Source: Fulvivirga sp. M361 (GTDB lineage Bacteria > Bacteroidota > Bacteroidia > Cytophagales > Cyclobacteriaceae). From it: DNA of 64,000 bases. Below the pieces are notes generated by a model, which saw nothing but the letters and a program-made list of their open reading frames with translations, ran no database searches and was not told where the DNA came from. The stretch is taken from NCBI RefSeq assembly GCF_007097395.1, contig NZ_VKDC01000006.1:272073-336072 (forward strand), written 5' to 3'. Shown here one piece after another: positions 46,306 through 57,300 of the stretch; within the stretch, counting starts at the first letter, position 1, and the number at the start of each line of letters is the position of its first letter. A program made the translations under genes and the position numbers.

Positions 46306-48942
46306 ATGTGCAGAAAAACGGATATACCGAAAATACCTCACGCATTATTCAAGTGGTACTGCAGGCCGGAAAGGTATGAGGAATTGCATGGTGACCTGGA
46401 GGAGTTCTTTTATGAAAGAGTAGATGAATACGGTGCCACCAAAGCCAGGTTATACTATTTGCTGGATGTAATCCGCTGTTGCCAGTCCTATGCCTGGAAA
46501 AAAACCGGACGTCAAACCAACTTAACGATTAGTATGTTCAGAAACTTTTACTTCACTGCCATTAGAAATCTCATTAAGAATAAGGGCTATTCATCTATTA
46601 ACATAGCTGGCCTGACCATCGGGATGACGAGCTTTATTTTTATTAGCCTGTTTATTGTCAACGAGTTAAGTTATGATCGATTTCATTCTGACTATAAAAA
46701 TATATATCGGGCGAGGTCAGAAGGGCAAATTCGGGCACAACGGGTAGATAATGCCACTACTCCTTCACCAATGGCCAAGACCTTACTCAATACTTATCCC
46801 GAGGTGGTGAAGGTTACCCGTGTCAGAAAAAGCGATCCTTTGCTGGTGGAGAAAGGAAGTAGTAAGATCAATGAGGAGGGTATACTGTATGCAGATTCCA
46901 CCTTTTTTGACGTATTTGACTTCAACTTGGTGGAAGGAGACCCGGCTACTGCTTTGGTTCATCCAAGGTCAATGCTATTGACAGAAACGTATGCCAAAAA
47001 ATATTTTGGAGAAGAAGAACCTATAGGTAAGCACTTAAGTATCGAAAAGGACACGATCCTATATACAATAACCGGTGTGTTAGAGGATGTCCCGGCAAAT
47101 TCACACATTCAATTTAACATGCTGTGCTCCATGAGTTCCAATGCCTCCTGGGACAATGACCGTTGGGTGGACGGACTTTTTTACACTTATGTGATACTCG
47201 CTGACAAGGTGAATGTAGAAGCCCTGGAGGAGAAAATGCAAGACCTCGTATACCAATATTTGGCGCCTGAGATAGAATATTACACAGAATTGACCATGGC
47301 GGAATGGGAAGGCTCGGGCAACCATGTTACGTATAGTCTTTTTCCTGTTAAGGACATTCACCTTTATTCGAAGAGTATCAGAGAAATTGGGGTGAATGGC
47401 AATATCTCCTACATATATATTTATTCTGTAATAGCCCTGATCATAGTATTCATTGCCATATTCAATTTTATCAACCTGGCCACTGCACAATCTACATCAA
47501 GAGCAAGAGAAGTAGGAGTGAGGAAAGTAATGGGTTCCACGAAAACAGGGTTGATATACCAATTCATATTCGAGTCTGTTATCGTTTCATCGATCTCCAC
47601 CATTCTTGCGGCAATACTAGTGACTGTGTTTATGCCATCTTTCATCCATTTGGTCGGTAAACCTCTGACCTTTGGACTTACCTCCAGTTATATCGGATTG
47701 CTGGCCCTATTTGGTTTGACCATTGTAGTGGGTGTACTGGCCGGTAGTTATCCTGCATTTGTTTTAGCCACTTCTAAGCCGGTAGATGCATTAAAGGGAG
47801 CATCACGTTCAGGTTCCAGGGTGGGGTGGCTACGCAATTTTCTGGTGATCATACAATTTGCCGCTTCCATTGTCATTATTATAGGGACCCTAGTGGTGTA
47901 CTATCAGATTGATTTTATGCTGACTAAAAACCTTGGGTTCGACAAAGAGCGTACCTTGGTGATCAGAAGACCTGATGCATTGGCAAATAATTTGGAAGCC
48001 TTTAAAAATGAGCTGCTCCTGGACCCTGCGATCAGTGCTGTGGTTAACTCTAAGACCATCCCGGGAAAAAACTACGCAATAAGGTCTTATCGCCGGAAGG
48101 ATCGTTCTGAAACACACATATTTAAAAACAATCAGGTGGGTTTTGGATATGAAGCGGTCATGGGGCTTGAATTAATTTCCGGCAGGTATTTCTCTCAGGA
48201 ATATAGTTCCGATTCCAATGCTGTTATCATCAATGAGTCAGCTGCAAGATCACTTGGTTTTGAGGACCCGATAGGTCAAAATTTAACCTCTTCGTTTAGA
48301 AGGGGAGAGCTATTGGAGATTATTGGAGTGGTAAAAGATTATAATATAGAATCACTACATAGGCCCATTGAACCTACATCCCTGGAATTGAGGCCAACTA
48401 CTACCAAAGGATATATCAGTGTGAAAATGACAAGTGATCTTAATGTGCGTGAGACAATACAATATATCGAGAAGGCCTGGCACACTCATTCGGATAAGCC
48501 CTTGCAATACTTTTTCTTTGATGAAGATTACGAGAACCTCTATAGATCTGAATCAGCTACAGGAAAGGTCTTCGTTGTATTTGCCGCACTTTCCATTTTT
48601 ATTGCCTGCCTGGGATTGATTGGGTTAATTGCCTATACCATTGCTGTTCGTAAAAAGGAAATAGGAATAAGAAAAGTGCTGGGGGCGAATACAGGCATTC
48701 TGATACGGTTATTGTCAAGTGAAATAGTCCGGCTGATCATTATTGCTACCCTGGTTTCATGGCCCCTGGCATATTTTGCAACCGATTACTGGCTTCAAAA
48801 TTTTGCAGATCGCCTGGACATTGACCTCTGGATCTATGCCGTACCTACGCTTATTGTACTATTGATAGGCTGTTTGGCGATCAGTTTCCAAACGATCCGG
48901 GCCTCCCTGAGCAATCCTATCCACGCATTGAAGGAGGAATAA
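46306..48942 (+). CDS. ABC transporter permease with N-terminal permease prefix domain (copy A)
   Basis: The 878-residue protein has an N-terminal prefix domain of about 75 residues (I-P-H-A-L-F-K-W-Y-C, Y-E-E-L-H-G-D-L-E-E-F, K-A-R-L-Y-Y-L-L-D-V-I-R-C-C), then a membrane helix, MacB-PCD periplasmic domain (L-T-E-T-Y-A-K-K-Y-F-G-E, G-V-L-E-D-V-P-A-N-S-H-I-Q-F), an FtsX block (R-A-R-E-V-G-V-R-K-V-M-G), a second periplasmic domain and a final FtsX block (R-K-K-E-I-G-I-R-K-V-L-G-A). Such proteins are half of a MacB-like mechanotransmission complex, needing an ATPase that is not beside it. The prefix domain is predicted to be cytoplasmic and may contact other proteins. It starts one base after the PadR stop. 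Confidence 0.9.
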   Translation: MCRKTDIPKIPHALFKWYCRPERYEELHGDLEEFFYERVDEYGATKARLYYLLDVIRCCQSYAWKKTGRQTNLTISMFRNFYFTAIRNLIKNKGYSSINIAGLTIGMTSFIFISLFIVNELSYDRFHSDYKNIYRARSEGQIRAQRVDNATTPSPMAKTLLNTYPEVVKVTRVRKSDPLLVEKGSSKINEEGILYADSTFFDVFDFNLVEGDPATALVHPRSMLLTETYAKKYFGEEEPIGKHLSIEKDTILYTITGVLEDVPANSHIQFNMLCSMSSNASWDNDRWVDGLFYTYVILADKVNVEALEEKMQDLVYQYLAPEIEYYTELTMAEWEGSGNHVTYSLFPVKDIHLYSKSIREIGVNGNISYIYIYSVIALIIVFIAIFNFINLATAQSTSRAREVGVRKVMGSTKTGLIYQFIFESVIVSSISTILAAILVTVFMPSFIHLVGKPLTFGLTSSYIGLLALFGLTIVVGVLAGSYPAFVLATSKPVDALKGASRSGSRVGWLRNFLVIIQFAASIVIIIGTLVVYYQIDFMLTKNLGFDKERTLVIRRPDALANNLEAFKNELLLDPAISAVVNSKTIPGKNYAIRSYRRKDRSETHIFKNNQVGFGYEAVMGLELISGRYFSQEYSSDSNAVIINESAARSLGFEDPIGQNLTSSFRRGELLEIIGVVKDYNIESLHRPIEPTSLELRPTTTKGYISVKMTSDLNVRETIQYIEKAWHTHSDKPLQYFFFDEDYENLYRSESATGKVFVVFAALSIFIACLGLIGLIAYTIAVRKKEIGIRKVLGANTGILIRLLSSEIVRLIIIATLVSWPLAYFATDYWLQNFADRLDIDLWIYAVPTLIVLLIGCLAISFQTIRASLSNPIHALKEE

Positions 48943-48950
48943 AACGATAA

Positions 48951-51551
48951 ATGAAAACAAATAACAACATACCGAAGATACCTCACGCTTTATTCAAGTG
49001 GTATTGCCAGCGGGAAAGGTACGAGGAACTGCATGGCGACCTGGAGGAATTCTACTATGAAAGAGTGGATGAATACGGGGTTACCAAAGCCCGTTTATAC
49101 TATCTACTGGATGTAATCCGCTGTTGCCAACCTTATGCCTGGAGAAAACCAAAGGGTCAGACTAACTCAACGATTATCATGTTCAGAAACTACTCAAAAA
49201 CGTCACTCAGAAGATTAATGAAAAATCCGATGAGTTCTTTTATCAATGTCTTTGGATTATCTGTTGCCATAGGTATTTGTATGCTCGTGTATGCTTTTAA
49301 CGGCTGGGTGAGTGGTGTGGATCAGTTTCATATAAACAAGGAGAAAGTCTACCTGGTCACCATTTTTGTAGACAGAGATGGCACACTACAGCAAAATGGG
49401 CAAACACCAAGGCCATTGGCGGAAATGTTGAAAGGAGATTTTGGACAGATACAAAAAACCTGCAGAGTAAAGGATGGGAACGTTGTAGTGAAATACGAAG
49501 ATAACGTCTTTCATGAGCGTGTTAGATACGTTGATCCTGAATTTCTGGAGATGCTCACCTTCCCGTTGAAGTGGGGATCGATTCGTTCTTTGCAGGATCC
49601 TAACAGTATTATTCTCAATGAAGAAATGTCGGTTAAGTACTTTGGGGCTGAGAACCCTGTCGGTAGCGATATTCTGATGATCTTTGATGAGAATAACAGT
49701 AAAGCTTTCAAAGTAGGGGGTGTGGCAAAAGCGTTCCCTGATTCACATGCTATTCATTTTGACTTTCTGGTCAACTTTGAAAATATAAAAGCGGCTGATC
49801 CTGCCTATGACACGCACGATTGGAGTGCCTTCATAGACGCGACACTGATCCAGGTGGATGATCCATGTCATATCCCTGCTATAGATAAGAGAATGGTACG
49901 GTACAAAAAAATGCAAAATGAAGCCCAGGAAGACTGGGCCATTTCATCTTTTGCCTTTGAACCACTGGCCACACTGTATGAAAATTCTGTTAACATAAAA
50001 AATAGCATTTCCAGTCCTTATTACTACAGCAATCACCAGGCGCGCATTATTCTGTCCATTCTGGCTTTGTTCATGCTGGCTCTGGCCTGTTTTAACTACA
50101 TTAACATAGCTATTGTCTCCGCAGCCAAAAGGTTGAAAGAAATAGGCTTAAGAAAGGTGATCGGCGCTAATCGCAGGATGGTCATTATACAGTTTTTAGC
50201 TGAGAATATGTTTGTGACCTTTTTTGCGTTGATCATAGGCATTGTTTTGGGCGTTACCGTTATTATCCCATGGTTTGAAGAGCTCAATAACTTCAGTACA
50301 GATTTTGAGCTTTTGGATGGGAAACTTTGGATATTCCTCACTTTAGTATTGTTTATAACAGGATTCTTATCTGGTATTTATCCGGCTTTTTACATTTCAA
50401 AATTTCAGGTGGCCACCATTTTTAAAGGCTCTGCGCAGTTTGGCAGGAAGAACAGGATGACTGAAGTGTTTTTAGGCTTTCAATTGATCTTGTCATGTAT
50501 TCTTATTGTATGTGCTGTGGTATTCACTCAAAATAATGACTACATGGCGAATCGCAGCTGGGGGTATGATCCGGGACATGCACTTTATGTAAACGTGCAC
50601 GACTATGCTGCCTTTGAACAATTAAAAACGGCTATAATACCGGACCCAAATATCGTATCTGTCTCAGGCTCGGAAAATCACCTGGGGCGAAGTCATGTAA
50701 CCACGGTTTTGCATTTTCCTGACCGGTACTACGAAGTAGATCAATTAGCGGTGGATGCTCATTATTTTGAAACGATGGAATTGGAACGGGTTGCCGGAAG
50801 ATTATTTTATGAAGATGCTGAAAATGACAAACGGACCGTGGTGGTAAATGAACTTTTAGTCAAAAATCTCGAGCTAAATAATGCTTTAGGGACACAGTTT
50901 GAGATAGATAGCATACAGCACGAAATTATTGGTGTCGTAAAAGACTTTCATTCTTACAGTTTTGCCGAGGCAGTGCAACCCACCATTTTCAGGGTGGCTG
51001 ACGAAAAGGAATTCCAATACCTGTCCATGCGGGTAACTCCCGGGACAGAAATGGAGACGTACAAAACCTTACAATCCCAATGGGCAACACTATTTCCCGA
51101 GATCCCTTTTCAGGGAGGATATCAGGAAGACGTATGGGGCAATTATTTTGAAGAGGTTGCCAGTCATGGACAATTTTGGAGGATAGTGGCGTTCATCGCG
51201 ATTTTATTGGCCGGTTTGGGCTTGTTTGGCCTGGTCTCGCTTAATGTAGCAGGAAGAGAACGAGAGTTCAGCATCCGAAAAGTATTGGGTGCCAGGCTAA
51301 TAAATATAGCCGTGAATATGATCAGGCAGTATATAGGGCTGTTTGCACTGGCCTTGCTGATAGGTGCTCCTCTCAGTTATTATTTGATCACTATGTTTTT
51401 TGATTTAGTGTATGAGTATCATATACCCATCAACTATACAGGAGTAGTCATTTCTGTGCTGATGCTCACTGGTGTTTTACTAATTGTGATTTCCTCACAG
51501 CTTGGGCAAATCTCCAGGTCTAACCCGGTAGACGGATTAAAAGCGGAATAA
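48951..51551 (+). CDS. ABC transporter permease with N-terminal permease prefix domain (copy B)
   Basis: The 866-residue protein begins eight bases after copy A. Its prefix domain is nearly the same as that of copy A: 63 of 74 residues are identical by eye, and the DNA is similarly close. Beyond about residue 75 the body is only distantly related (MacB-PCD with L-N-E-E-M-S-V-K-Y-F-G, FtsX blocks with L-K-E-I-G-L-R-K-V-I-G-A and E-F-S-I-R-K-V-L-G-A). So it is a MacB/FtsX-type permease of a different subfamily wearing the same adaptor. It is presumably co-expressed with the PadR gene and copy A. No ATPase gene lies in the operon. Confidence 0.9.
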   Translation: MKTNNNIPKIPHALFKWYCQRERYEELHGDLEEFYYERVDEYGVTKARLYYLLDVIRCCQPYAWRKPKGQTNSTIIMFRNYSKTSLRRLMKNPMSSFINVFGLSVAIGICMLVYAFNGWVSGVDQFHINKEKVYLVTIFVDRDGTLQQNGQTPRPLAEMLKGDFGQIQKTCRVKDGNVVVKYEDNVFHERVRYVDPEFLEMLTFPLKWGSIRSLQDPNSIILNEEMSVKYFGAENPVGSDILMIFDENNSKAFKVGGVAKAFPDSHAIHFDFLVNFENIKAADPAYDTHDWSAFIDATLIQVDDPCHIPAIDKRMVRYKKMQNEAQEDWAISSFAFEPLATLYENSVNIKNSISSPYYYSNHQARIILSILALFMLALACFNYINIAIVSAAKRLKEIGLRKVIGANRRMVIIQFLAENMFVTFFALIIGIVLGVTVIIPWFEELNNFSTDFELLDGKLWIFLTLVLFITGFLSGIYPAFYISKFQVATIFKGSAQFGRKNRMTEVFLGFQLILSCILIVCAVVFTQNNDYMANRSWGYDPGHALYVNVHDYAAFEQLKTAIIPDPNIVSVSGSENHLGRSHVTTVLHFPDRYYEVDQLAVDAHYFETMELERVAGRLFYEDAENDKRTVVVNELLVKNLELNNALGTQFEIDSIQHEIIGVVKDFHSYSFAEAVQPTIFRVADEKEFQYLSMRVTPGTEMETYKTLQSQWATLFPEIPFQGGYQEDVWGNYFEEVASHGQFWRIVAFIAILLAGLGLFGLVSLNVAGREREFSIRKVLGARLINIAVNMIRQYIGLFALALLIGAPLSYYLITMFFDLVYEYHIPINYTGVVISVLMLTGVLLIVISSQLGQISRSNPVDGLKAE

Positions 51552-51697
51552 TAGCACTCGTTGCGTTCGAAATAGTGACCCGTTAGCCGGGCGGTTGGAA
51601 AAGAGGTGTGTATTGTACTGTTCCGCCGTAACAATCCTGATACTGAGTCGTCATACTGTAATAGATAATTAACAAGCCACTAGTGGGTTAAAAACAA

Positions 51698-52549
51698 ATG
51701 ATAGTCAATCACAAAACCATTGACCTGTTTGATAAACCTTTATTTACCTGGGTGAATATCCGTACTCCCATGGAGACAAGTGTTCCCTTACCTTCTGAGG
51801 CATGTTTTGCCTATATTATAGATGGAGATGATCAGGTGGTATCTTTTGAAGACGGAATTAGGGTAGAAGCAGGTCAGGCCATACTCTCATTATGTGGTCA
51901 AATGATGGGACATACGCTTTCAGAGCAGGAATATGGACAATTCACTTCCATAATCGTTCATTTTCATAAAGAGGTGCTGTTAAAGGTCTATGAGAATGGT
52001 CCGCCTCCTTTTTGGAAAGAGTTAGAAGAACCTGTTACGCAATACATTGTGCAAATGGCTGCATCGGAATTGGTAAAACAGTATTTTGCCGGAGTGGCTT
52101 GTTTCTTTCATAATAGAGAGGCCATATCCCAGGACATCCTCATCCTGAAGTTAAAGGAAATTATCCTTCTCCTTTTACAAACCAAAGATGCACCTGTGGT
52201 CACAAAGATCATGAGCAGCTTGTTTTCTCAACGTACCTTTGGTTTTAAGGAAATAGTGGAAGCGCATATCTGCGGTCCGGTAACCACTGAGAATTTGGCC
52301 TTGCTTACCAATAGAAGCATTTCCACTTTTAAGCGTGAGTTTAAAAAGATCTACAACACTACACCCGGAAATTATATCATCAACAAAAGGGTGGAAAAGG
52401 TAGCTAAATTACTTAAGGTGTCCGATGAAAGTATCAGTAGTGTGGGATACGAATGTGGATTTAGTAGTCCCGCACACCTTTCGCGTGTGTTCAAAACTAA
52501 ATATGGCATGACACCGAGTGAGTATCGTTTGAACCTTTCAGATAAGTGA
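51698..52549 (+). CDS. AraC-family transcriptional regulator
   Basis: The 283-residue protein has an N-terminal cupin-like ligand domain (A-C-F-A-Y-I-I-D-G-D-D-Q and V-E-A-G-Q-A-I-L) and two C-terminal helix-turn-helix motifs: L-A-L-L-T-N-R-S-I-S-T-F-K-R-E-F-K and I-S-S-V-G-Y-E-C-G-F-S-S-P-A-H-L-S-R-V-F-K, ending with the typical G-M-T-P-S-E-Y-R. The ligand is unknown. It may control the genes that follow on the same strand (a small ferredoxin-like protein and an MDR oxidoreductase). Confidence 0.92.
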   Translation: MIVNHKTIDLFDKPLFTWVNIRTPMETSVPLPSEACFAYIIDGDDQVVSFEDGIRVEAGQAILSLCGQMMGHTLSEQEYGQFTSIIVHFHKEVLLKVYENGPPPFWKELEEPVTQYIVQMAASELVKQYFAGVACFFHNREAISQDILILKLKEIILLLLQTKDAPVVTKIMSSLFSQRTFGFKEIVEAHICGPVTTENLALLTNRSISTFKREFKKIYNTTPGNYIINKRVEKVAKLLKVSDESISSVGYECGFSSPAHLSRVFKTKYGMTPSEYRLNLSDK

Positions 52550-52666
52550 TCGGATGTTTCAGATAACATCAACGTGTATTATTTAACGACTTTTGTGTCA
52601 ATAAATACACGAAATATGGCGTGTCAATTCGTATTTTTCTCCATCACAGTTTTAAAAAATATGCCT

Positions 52667-52885
52667 ATGGATGTATTGATATTTAAAACCAACATTTCCT
52701 CGAAAAAAAGTGTCCTGGAACTTGAGCCTGTTCTTGAAGAGCATCCTTATGTTATCATTTGGTCAGTGGATACGGAAGATATAGATAATGTATTGAGAGT
52801 AGAAACTTCAGGAAACATAAGCGAATACGACATTATTGATCTGGTCAGGACAAATGGATTCTATTGTGAAGTATTGGGTGATTAG
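52667..52885 (+). CDS. small ferredoxin-fold protein, unknown role
   Basis: From the ATG at 52667 the product is 72 residues: M-D-V-L-I-F-K-T-N-I, then a helix (L-E-L-E-P-V-L-E-E-H), strands V-I-I-W-S-V-D and V-L-R-V-E-T, a second helix and N-G-F-Y-C-E-V. This beta-alpha-beta-beta-alpha-beta pattern resembles heavy-metal-associated (HMA) folds but has no CxxC metal site. Small proteins with this look recur in Bacteroidota next to AraC or oxidoreductase genes. Upstream starts at 52661 or 52574 exist; the latter would add a stretch unlike the family. It lies 15 bases before the MDR gene and probably shares its transcript. Confidence 0.65.
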   Translation: MDVLIFKTNISSKKSVLELEPVLEEHPYVIIWSVDTEDIDNVLRVETSGNISEYDIIDLVRTNGFYCEVLGD

Positions 52886-52900
52886 CGTTCATTTTAGACT

Positions 52901-53890
52901 ATGAAAGCAATTGTTTGGACAAAATATGGAACCCCTGATGTGCTGGAATATAAAGAAGTGGCAAAACCTGTTCCTAAAGACGATGAAGTATTGATCAAAA
53001 TTAATGCAGCATCCGTAACACCGGGAGATTGTGAGATCCGAAGGTTTGACATCCACGTGCTATTCTGGCTGCCACTACGTATTTATATAGGGATCAGAAG
53101 GCCCAGGCACACTATGTTGGGAATGGAGCTTTCCGGAGAAATAGAGGCCGTAGGTAAAGAGGTGAAACGTTATAAGAAAGGTGACCAGGTATTTTGTGGC
53201 ACAGGTATGCGTTTTGGCGCCTATGCCGAATATAAATGTCAAAAGGATACTTCTTTCATGGCCATAAAACCAGTCAATATGAGCTATGAAGAGGCGGCTA
53301 CAATTCCTACAGCAGGCATAAATGCATTGCACTACCTGAGAAAAGGAAATATTCAGCCTGGTGAGAAGCTTTTGATCAACGGTGCGGCAGGGTGTTTTGG
53401 TACTTACGCCATACAAATTGCTAAAATGATGGGAGCGGAAGTGACCGGTGTCGACAGTACAAAAAAACTGAAAAAACTACTTTCCCTGGGCGCAGATCAT
53501 GTCATTGACTATACGCAGGAAGACTACACCCAAAACGGGCAGACCTATGATGTCATTTTTGATGTAGTAGGGAGAGGCTCAGTTTCAAAGGCGATGAGGT
53601 CGCTAAAGAAAAACGGACGTTATGTTTTATCCAGTCCATGGGTTCTGCAGGTGGTGCAAGGGCTTTGGAGTGAAAGGATAAACAACTTGCCGGGCCGGCG
53701 AACAGGCAAGAAATTTATCTTTGAATTAGCGAGTGAAAAGACGGAAGATCTTGCTTACCTCAAAGAATCTGTTGAGGCAGGTAAGCTAAAAGCAGTCATT
53801 GACAGGACCTACTCTTTGAAACAGACCTCAGATGCACACCGATACGTGGAAACAGGCGAGAAAATAGGTAATGTGGTCATCACCATCTAA
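52901..53890 (+). CDS. MDR-family NAD(P)H oxidoreductase (quinone oxidoreductase-like)
   Basis: The 329-residue protein is a zinc-free medium-chain dehydrogenase/reductase: M-K-A-I-V-W-T-K-Y-G-T-P-D-V-L, G-M-E-L-S-G-E-I-E-A-V-G in the catalytic domain, and the nucleotide-binding N-G-A-A-G-C-F-G-T-Y-A-I-Q-I-A-K followed by G-A-D-H-V-I-D-Y. The C-terminal I-D-R-T-Y-S-L-K-Q-T-S-D-A-H-R-Y is the family's end. It probably reduces quinones or enones with NAD(P)H. It follows the small ferredoxin-fold gene by 15 bases and the AraC gene by about 350. Confidence 0.9.
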   Translation: MKAIVWTKYGTPDVLEYKEVAKPVPKDDEVLIKINAASVTPGDCEIRRFDIHVLFWLPLRIYIGIRRPRHTMLGMELSGEIEAVGKEVKRYKKGDQVFCGTGMRFGAYAEYKCQKDTSFMAIKPVNMSYEEAATIPTAGINALHYLRKGNIQPGEKLLINGAAGCFGTYAIQIAKMMGAEVTGVDSTKKLKKLLSLGADHVIDYTQEDYTQNGQTYDVIFDVVGRGSVSKAMRSLKKNGRYVLSSPWVLQVVQGLWSERINNLPGRRTGKKFIFELASEKTEDLAYLKESVEAGKLKAVIDRTYSLKQTSDAHRYVETGEKIGNVVITI

Positions 53891-54326
53891 AGAGAGCAGG
53901 GGCATGGCGCCTAGGGCGAGGAGGAATGAGCATGGTGCAAAGATTCCTTATCAGCCCAAATTAAGCATTTGAGATCCTGAATGTATTTTCACACTCTGTT
54001 TCTTTAATAAACTACTTATAAACGTGGAATACATAAGTAGATGGTATGCTCAAATTAAACTACCTTTATACCTTCCTTTAATTATTCTTTTTCCGGACGC
54101 TCTGTTTAGTTCATTTATCCCGCTTATGTTATGGGGATAAATAAAGGTTAATTGCTGGTATATTGATGTACCGCTGGTTCTGTTTTCTTGAAAGTTTGGC
54201 CATTCCAGGCTTAAAAATGGCCCGCTTCGCTTCACCGACCAGTAAGTGATTTCAACGGGTTTGTGAAAACCATTATTCTACTTTTTTTATATATTGTACT
54301 ATAATATAATATATAGAACTAAAACA
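53891..54326. other. non-coding gap before the cellulase regulator
   Basis: The first 55 bases carry a degenerate AGCATGG/GGCATGG-type repeat that resembles the start of the gap at 34079. The remainder is AT-rich upstream DNA, ending in a run of T and TATA just before the regulator's start. A 61-codon minus-strand frame at 54050-54235 has no recognisable protein features. I see no gene here. Confidence 0.5.
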
Positions 54327-57300
54327 ATGAATAAGACTGCTTATTATTGTATTACTCTTTTATTATTGACTTTTTATTCTTTTGGGCAGGTATCAGACTT
54401 ACACGTCAAAAGATACACCAAGAAGGAGGGATTGTCCAGTAACAATATTACTTCTTTTGCGCAAACTCAGGACGGAAAATTATGGATCGGTACCACCGAC
54501 GGCTTAAATCGATTCGATGGTTATGAGTTCAAGGTGTTTCGCAATAATCCCGGAGACTCAACAAGCATTAGTGACAATAATATTACGGCTCTTTTTGTAG
54601 ACCACCTTGGTAGTTTATGGGTAGGTACTGAAAATACAGGACTCATTAGATACCATCCTGAAAGCGAAAGTTTTGAAAGATTTGCTCATGCTCCTTATCA
54701 AAGTAATACGATCAGTCACCCTTACATAACTTGTATTAAGGAGGATTTCAACCAACAACTTTGGGTTGGGACTATTATGGGGCTGAACTTATACCGTAGA
54801 GCCGAAAATGATTTTAAAAGATATTTTTTTGAAACAAGCCTGCTGCTGGATGATAAGTCAATGGCGCGGTTAAAGAAGGTTGACATCCCCAATGGAATAT
54901 TATCCCGGCTTTCCTTTATGAAAGACTCTATATTTTCTAATCAGGTATTATTTAATTCTGCCTTGCAACAGCTATTTGATGAAAGAGAATTGACGGTTTT
55001 TAAGGATGATATCTACCGCAGTTGCCACGTTCAACGAAATGCTTCACATATTAGAGTAATAGAACCCGATACAAAGGGAAACCTTTGGGTAGGTTATGAT
55101 GATGCCGGATTAAGCTATTTTAACCCACACACCAATCATTTGATCAAGTTTGATAATGAGCTGGAATCCGCTAAAATGGAAAAACAACGAATAGGAGCGC
55201 TGCTGGCCGATACCGACGTTCTTTGGATTGGCTTTCTGAACGGTTTTTTGTATAAGCTGGATATAGCATCAGGTAAGTTAGAAAAGATAGCATTGCCCGG
55301 TGATCCGGGCAGTATCGAAACCTTACTGAAAGATAAACAGCGTTCAATTTGGATAGGGGATAACTCAGGGTTGTATCGCAAAAAAAAGGAGGATATATTT
55401 TTTACATCCTACTTAATTGATCCGTTGAACGAGTGGGGCGTTTCAACTCATTCGGTGAAAACGATTTTTCAGGATAACCAGGATAACATTTGGTTAGGCA
55501 TCGTTCAGGGAGGAATTAACCAGATTTTGAGCGATATACCGTTCAGTACCTATAGTAATAGCCGGTCCAGTGATTTTCGGCTGACTAAAAATTCTGTTTC
55601 AAGTGTATTAGAAGACTCAAAAGGACGTCTATGGATTGGATACTATACGGCAGGAATAGATCTCTGGGATAAAACGGACAGTACGATCAGACACTTTGAA
55701 TATAGTAAAAGCGATCCGTTTTCATTGGGGAAAGGCACTGTTTTCTCCATATTCGAGGATAGTGAGGGGCGTATTTGGGTAGGAACGTATGAAGGAGGGT
55801 TACAGGAATACATTCCTTCCTTAAACCGTTTTGAATCTCACCTTTATGATCCGGCAAAGGACAATACTATTTCAGGCAATGATGTACGTTGCATCAAAGA
55901 AGATCGTGACGGCAACCTGTGGCTGGCAATTCATGGGGGTGGTGTGAATAAATTTCAGAAGTCCACAGGCACCGTTACCCGGTATTATGCTGATTACCTT
56001 AATTGGGAAAATGCATTAAGCGACAATTGGGTCTATACCCTTGAAATTGGTCGTGAAGGGAATGTTTGGATCGGCAGTGTGGCTGGCCTTACAGTATTTG
56101 CACCTGAGAAGAATCAATTTCTGACATATAATACTCAAAACAGCGATTTAAGTCATGATAAGGTGAGAGTGCTGCATGAAGATACTAATGGCATAATCTG
56201 GATTGGCACTGAAAGCGGTTTAAATAGATTCAATAAAGCAGATGGTTTATTTAGTATGGTCACATCAGAAGATGGGTTGATTGATAATACCGTTACTGGA
56301 ATTGTATCGGACTGTAATGATCACTTATGGGTATCTACCAAAAACGGTTTGTCAAAAATAGACGTTGTGACTGAGGATGTACACTCATTCACAGAGTCCG
56401 ATGCATTTGAATCAAATGAATTTTTTGCAGGTGCTCATACCGTTGGAAAGGACGGGGCCTTGTATTTCGGAGGGTTTCAGGGTTTGCTTACACTACATCC
56501 GGATGCGTTAGAGCTTAAGGACCCGGAAATCCTGTTAAGTCTTACAGGGGTCAGCATAAACCATAAAAACAACCATCAATTACTGCAATCAACCGATCCT
56601 TATGGTTGCTGTAGTACTACATTGCACTATAACCAGAATCATATCAGGTTCAATTATGTAGGGATCAACTTTCAACACTCAAGGCACATACAATACGCTT
56701 ATCAACTGGAAGGGTTTGACAGAAGCTGGAATTATGTAGACAATAGCAAGGAAGCCACCTATTCCAATTTACCCCCCGGAAAATACAGGTTTATGCTCAA
56801 AGCATCGGTGGGAAACAATCAGTGGATAGAACCTCAAATGCTCATGAGATTTGAAATTGATCCGCCATTCTGGAAAACATGGTGGGCTAAGTTGTTTTAT
56901 ATTGTGCTGATAATAGTTTGGATAGCTATTTATAAATGGTACGTAATCAGGAAAGAACGCAGGAAAAGTGACCTAAAATTTGCACTTTTTCAAAAAGACC
57001 TTAAAGAACAGCTTGATTCGCTCAAAATCAAATTTTATGCTGATATTTCAAAAGAACTACAATCTCCATTTAACCTTATCAGACGACCGTTACAAAAGCT
57101 TATCTCTGAAAATGATTCCATTTCTCCGGAAACCCGTATGACGTACTTTAAATTAATTAGTCAAAATGCGAGAAAGGTGATCACGCTGATAGAACAACTA
57201 TCTGATATATCAAGGTTTGATACTGTTTCAACACAGTTGAGCGTTTCTAATTATGATATTGTTCATTACTGTCAACAATTGTCGGACGTATTCAGAAGTA

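Noticed and set aside
46306-51551. A complete MacAB-like transporter
   Set aside because: No ATP-binding cassette gene or membrane-fusion protein gene lies nearby; only permease subunits are present.
54091-54105. A possible second copy of the 26118 repeat arm (GGACGCTCTG)
   Set aside because: Only about ten bases match the arm motif and the rest does not align, so chance is sufficient.
54050-54235. A 61-codon minus-strand frame in the gap before the cellulase regulator
   Set aside because: No recognisable protein pattern, no signal or operon context, and the region is AT-rich upstream DNA; I could not support it as a gene.
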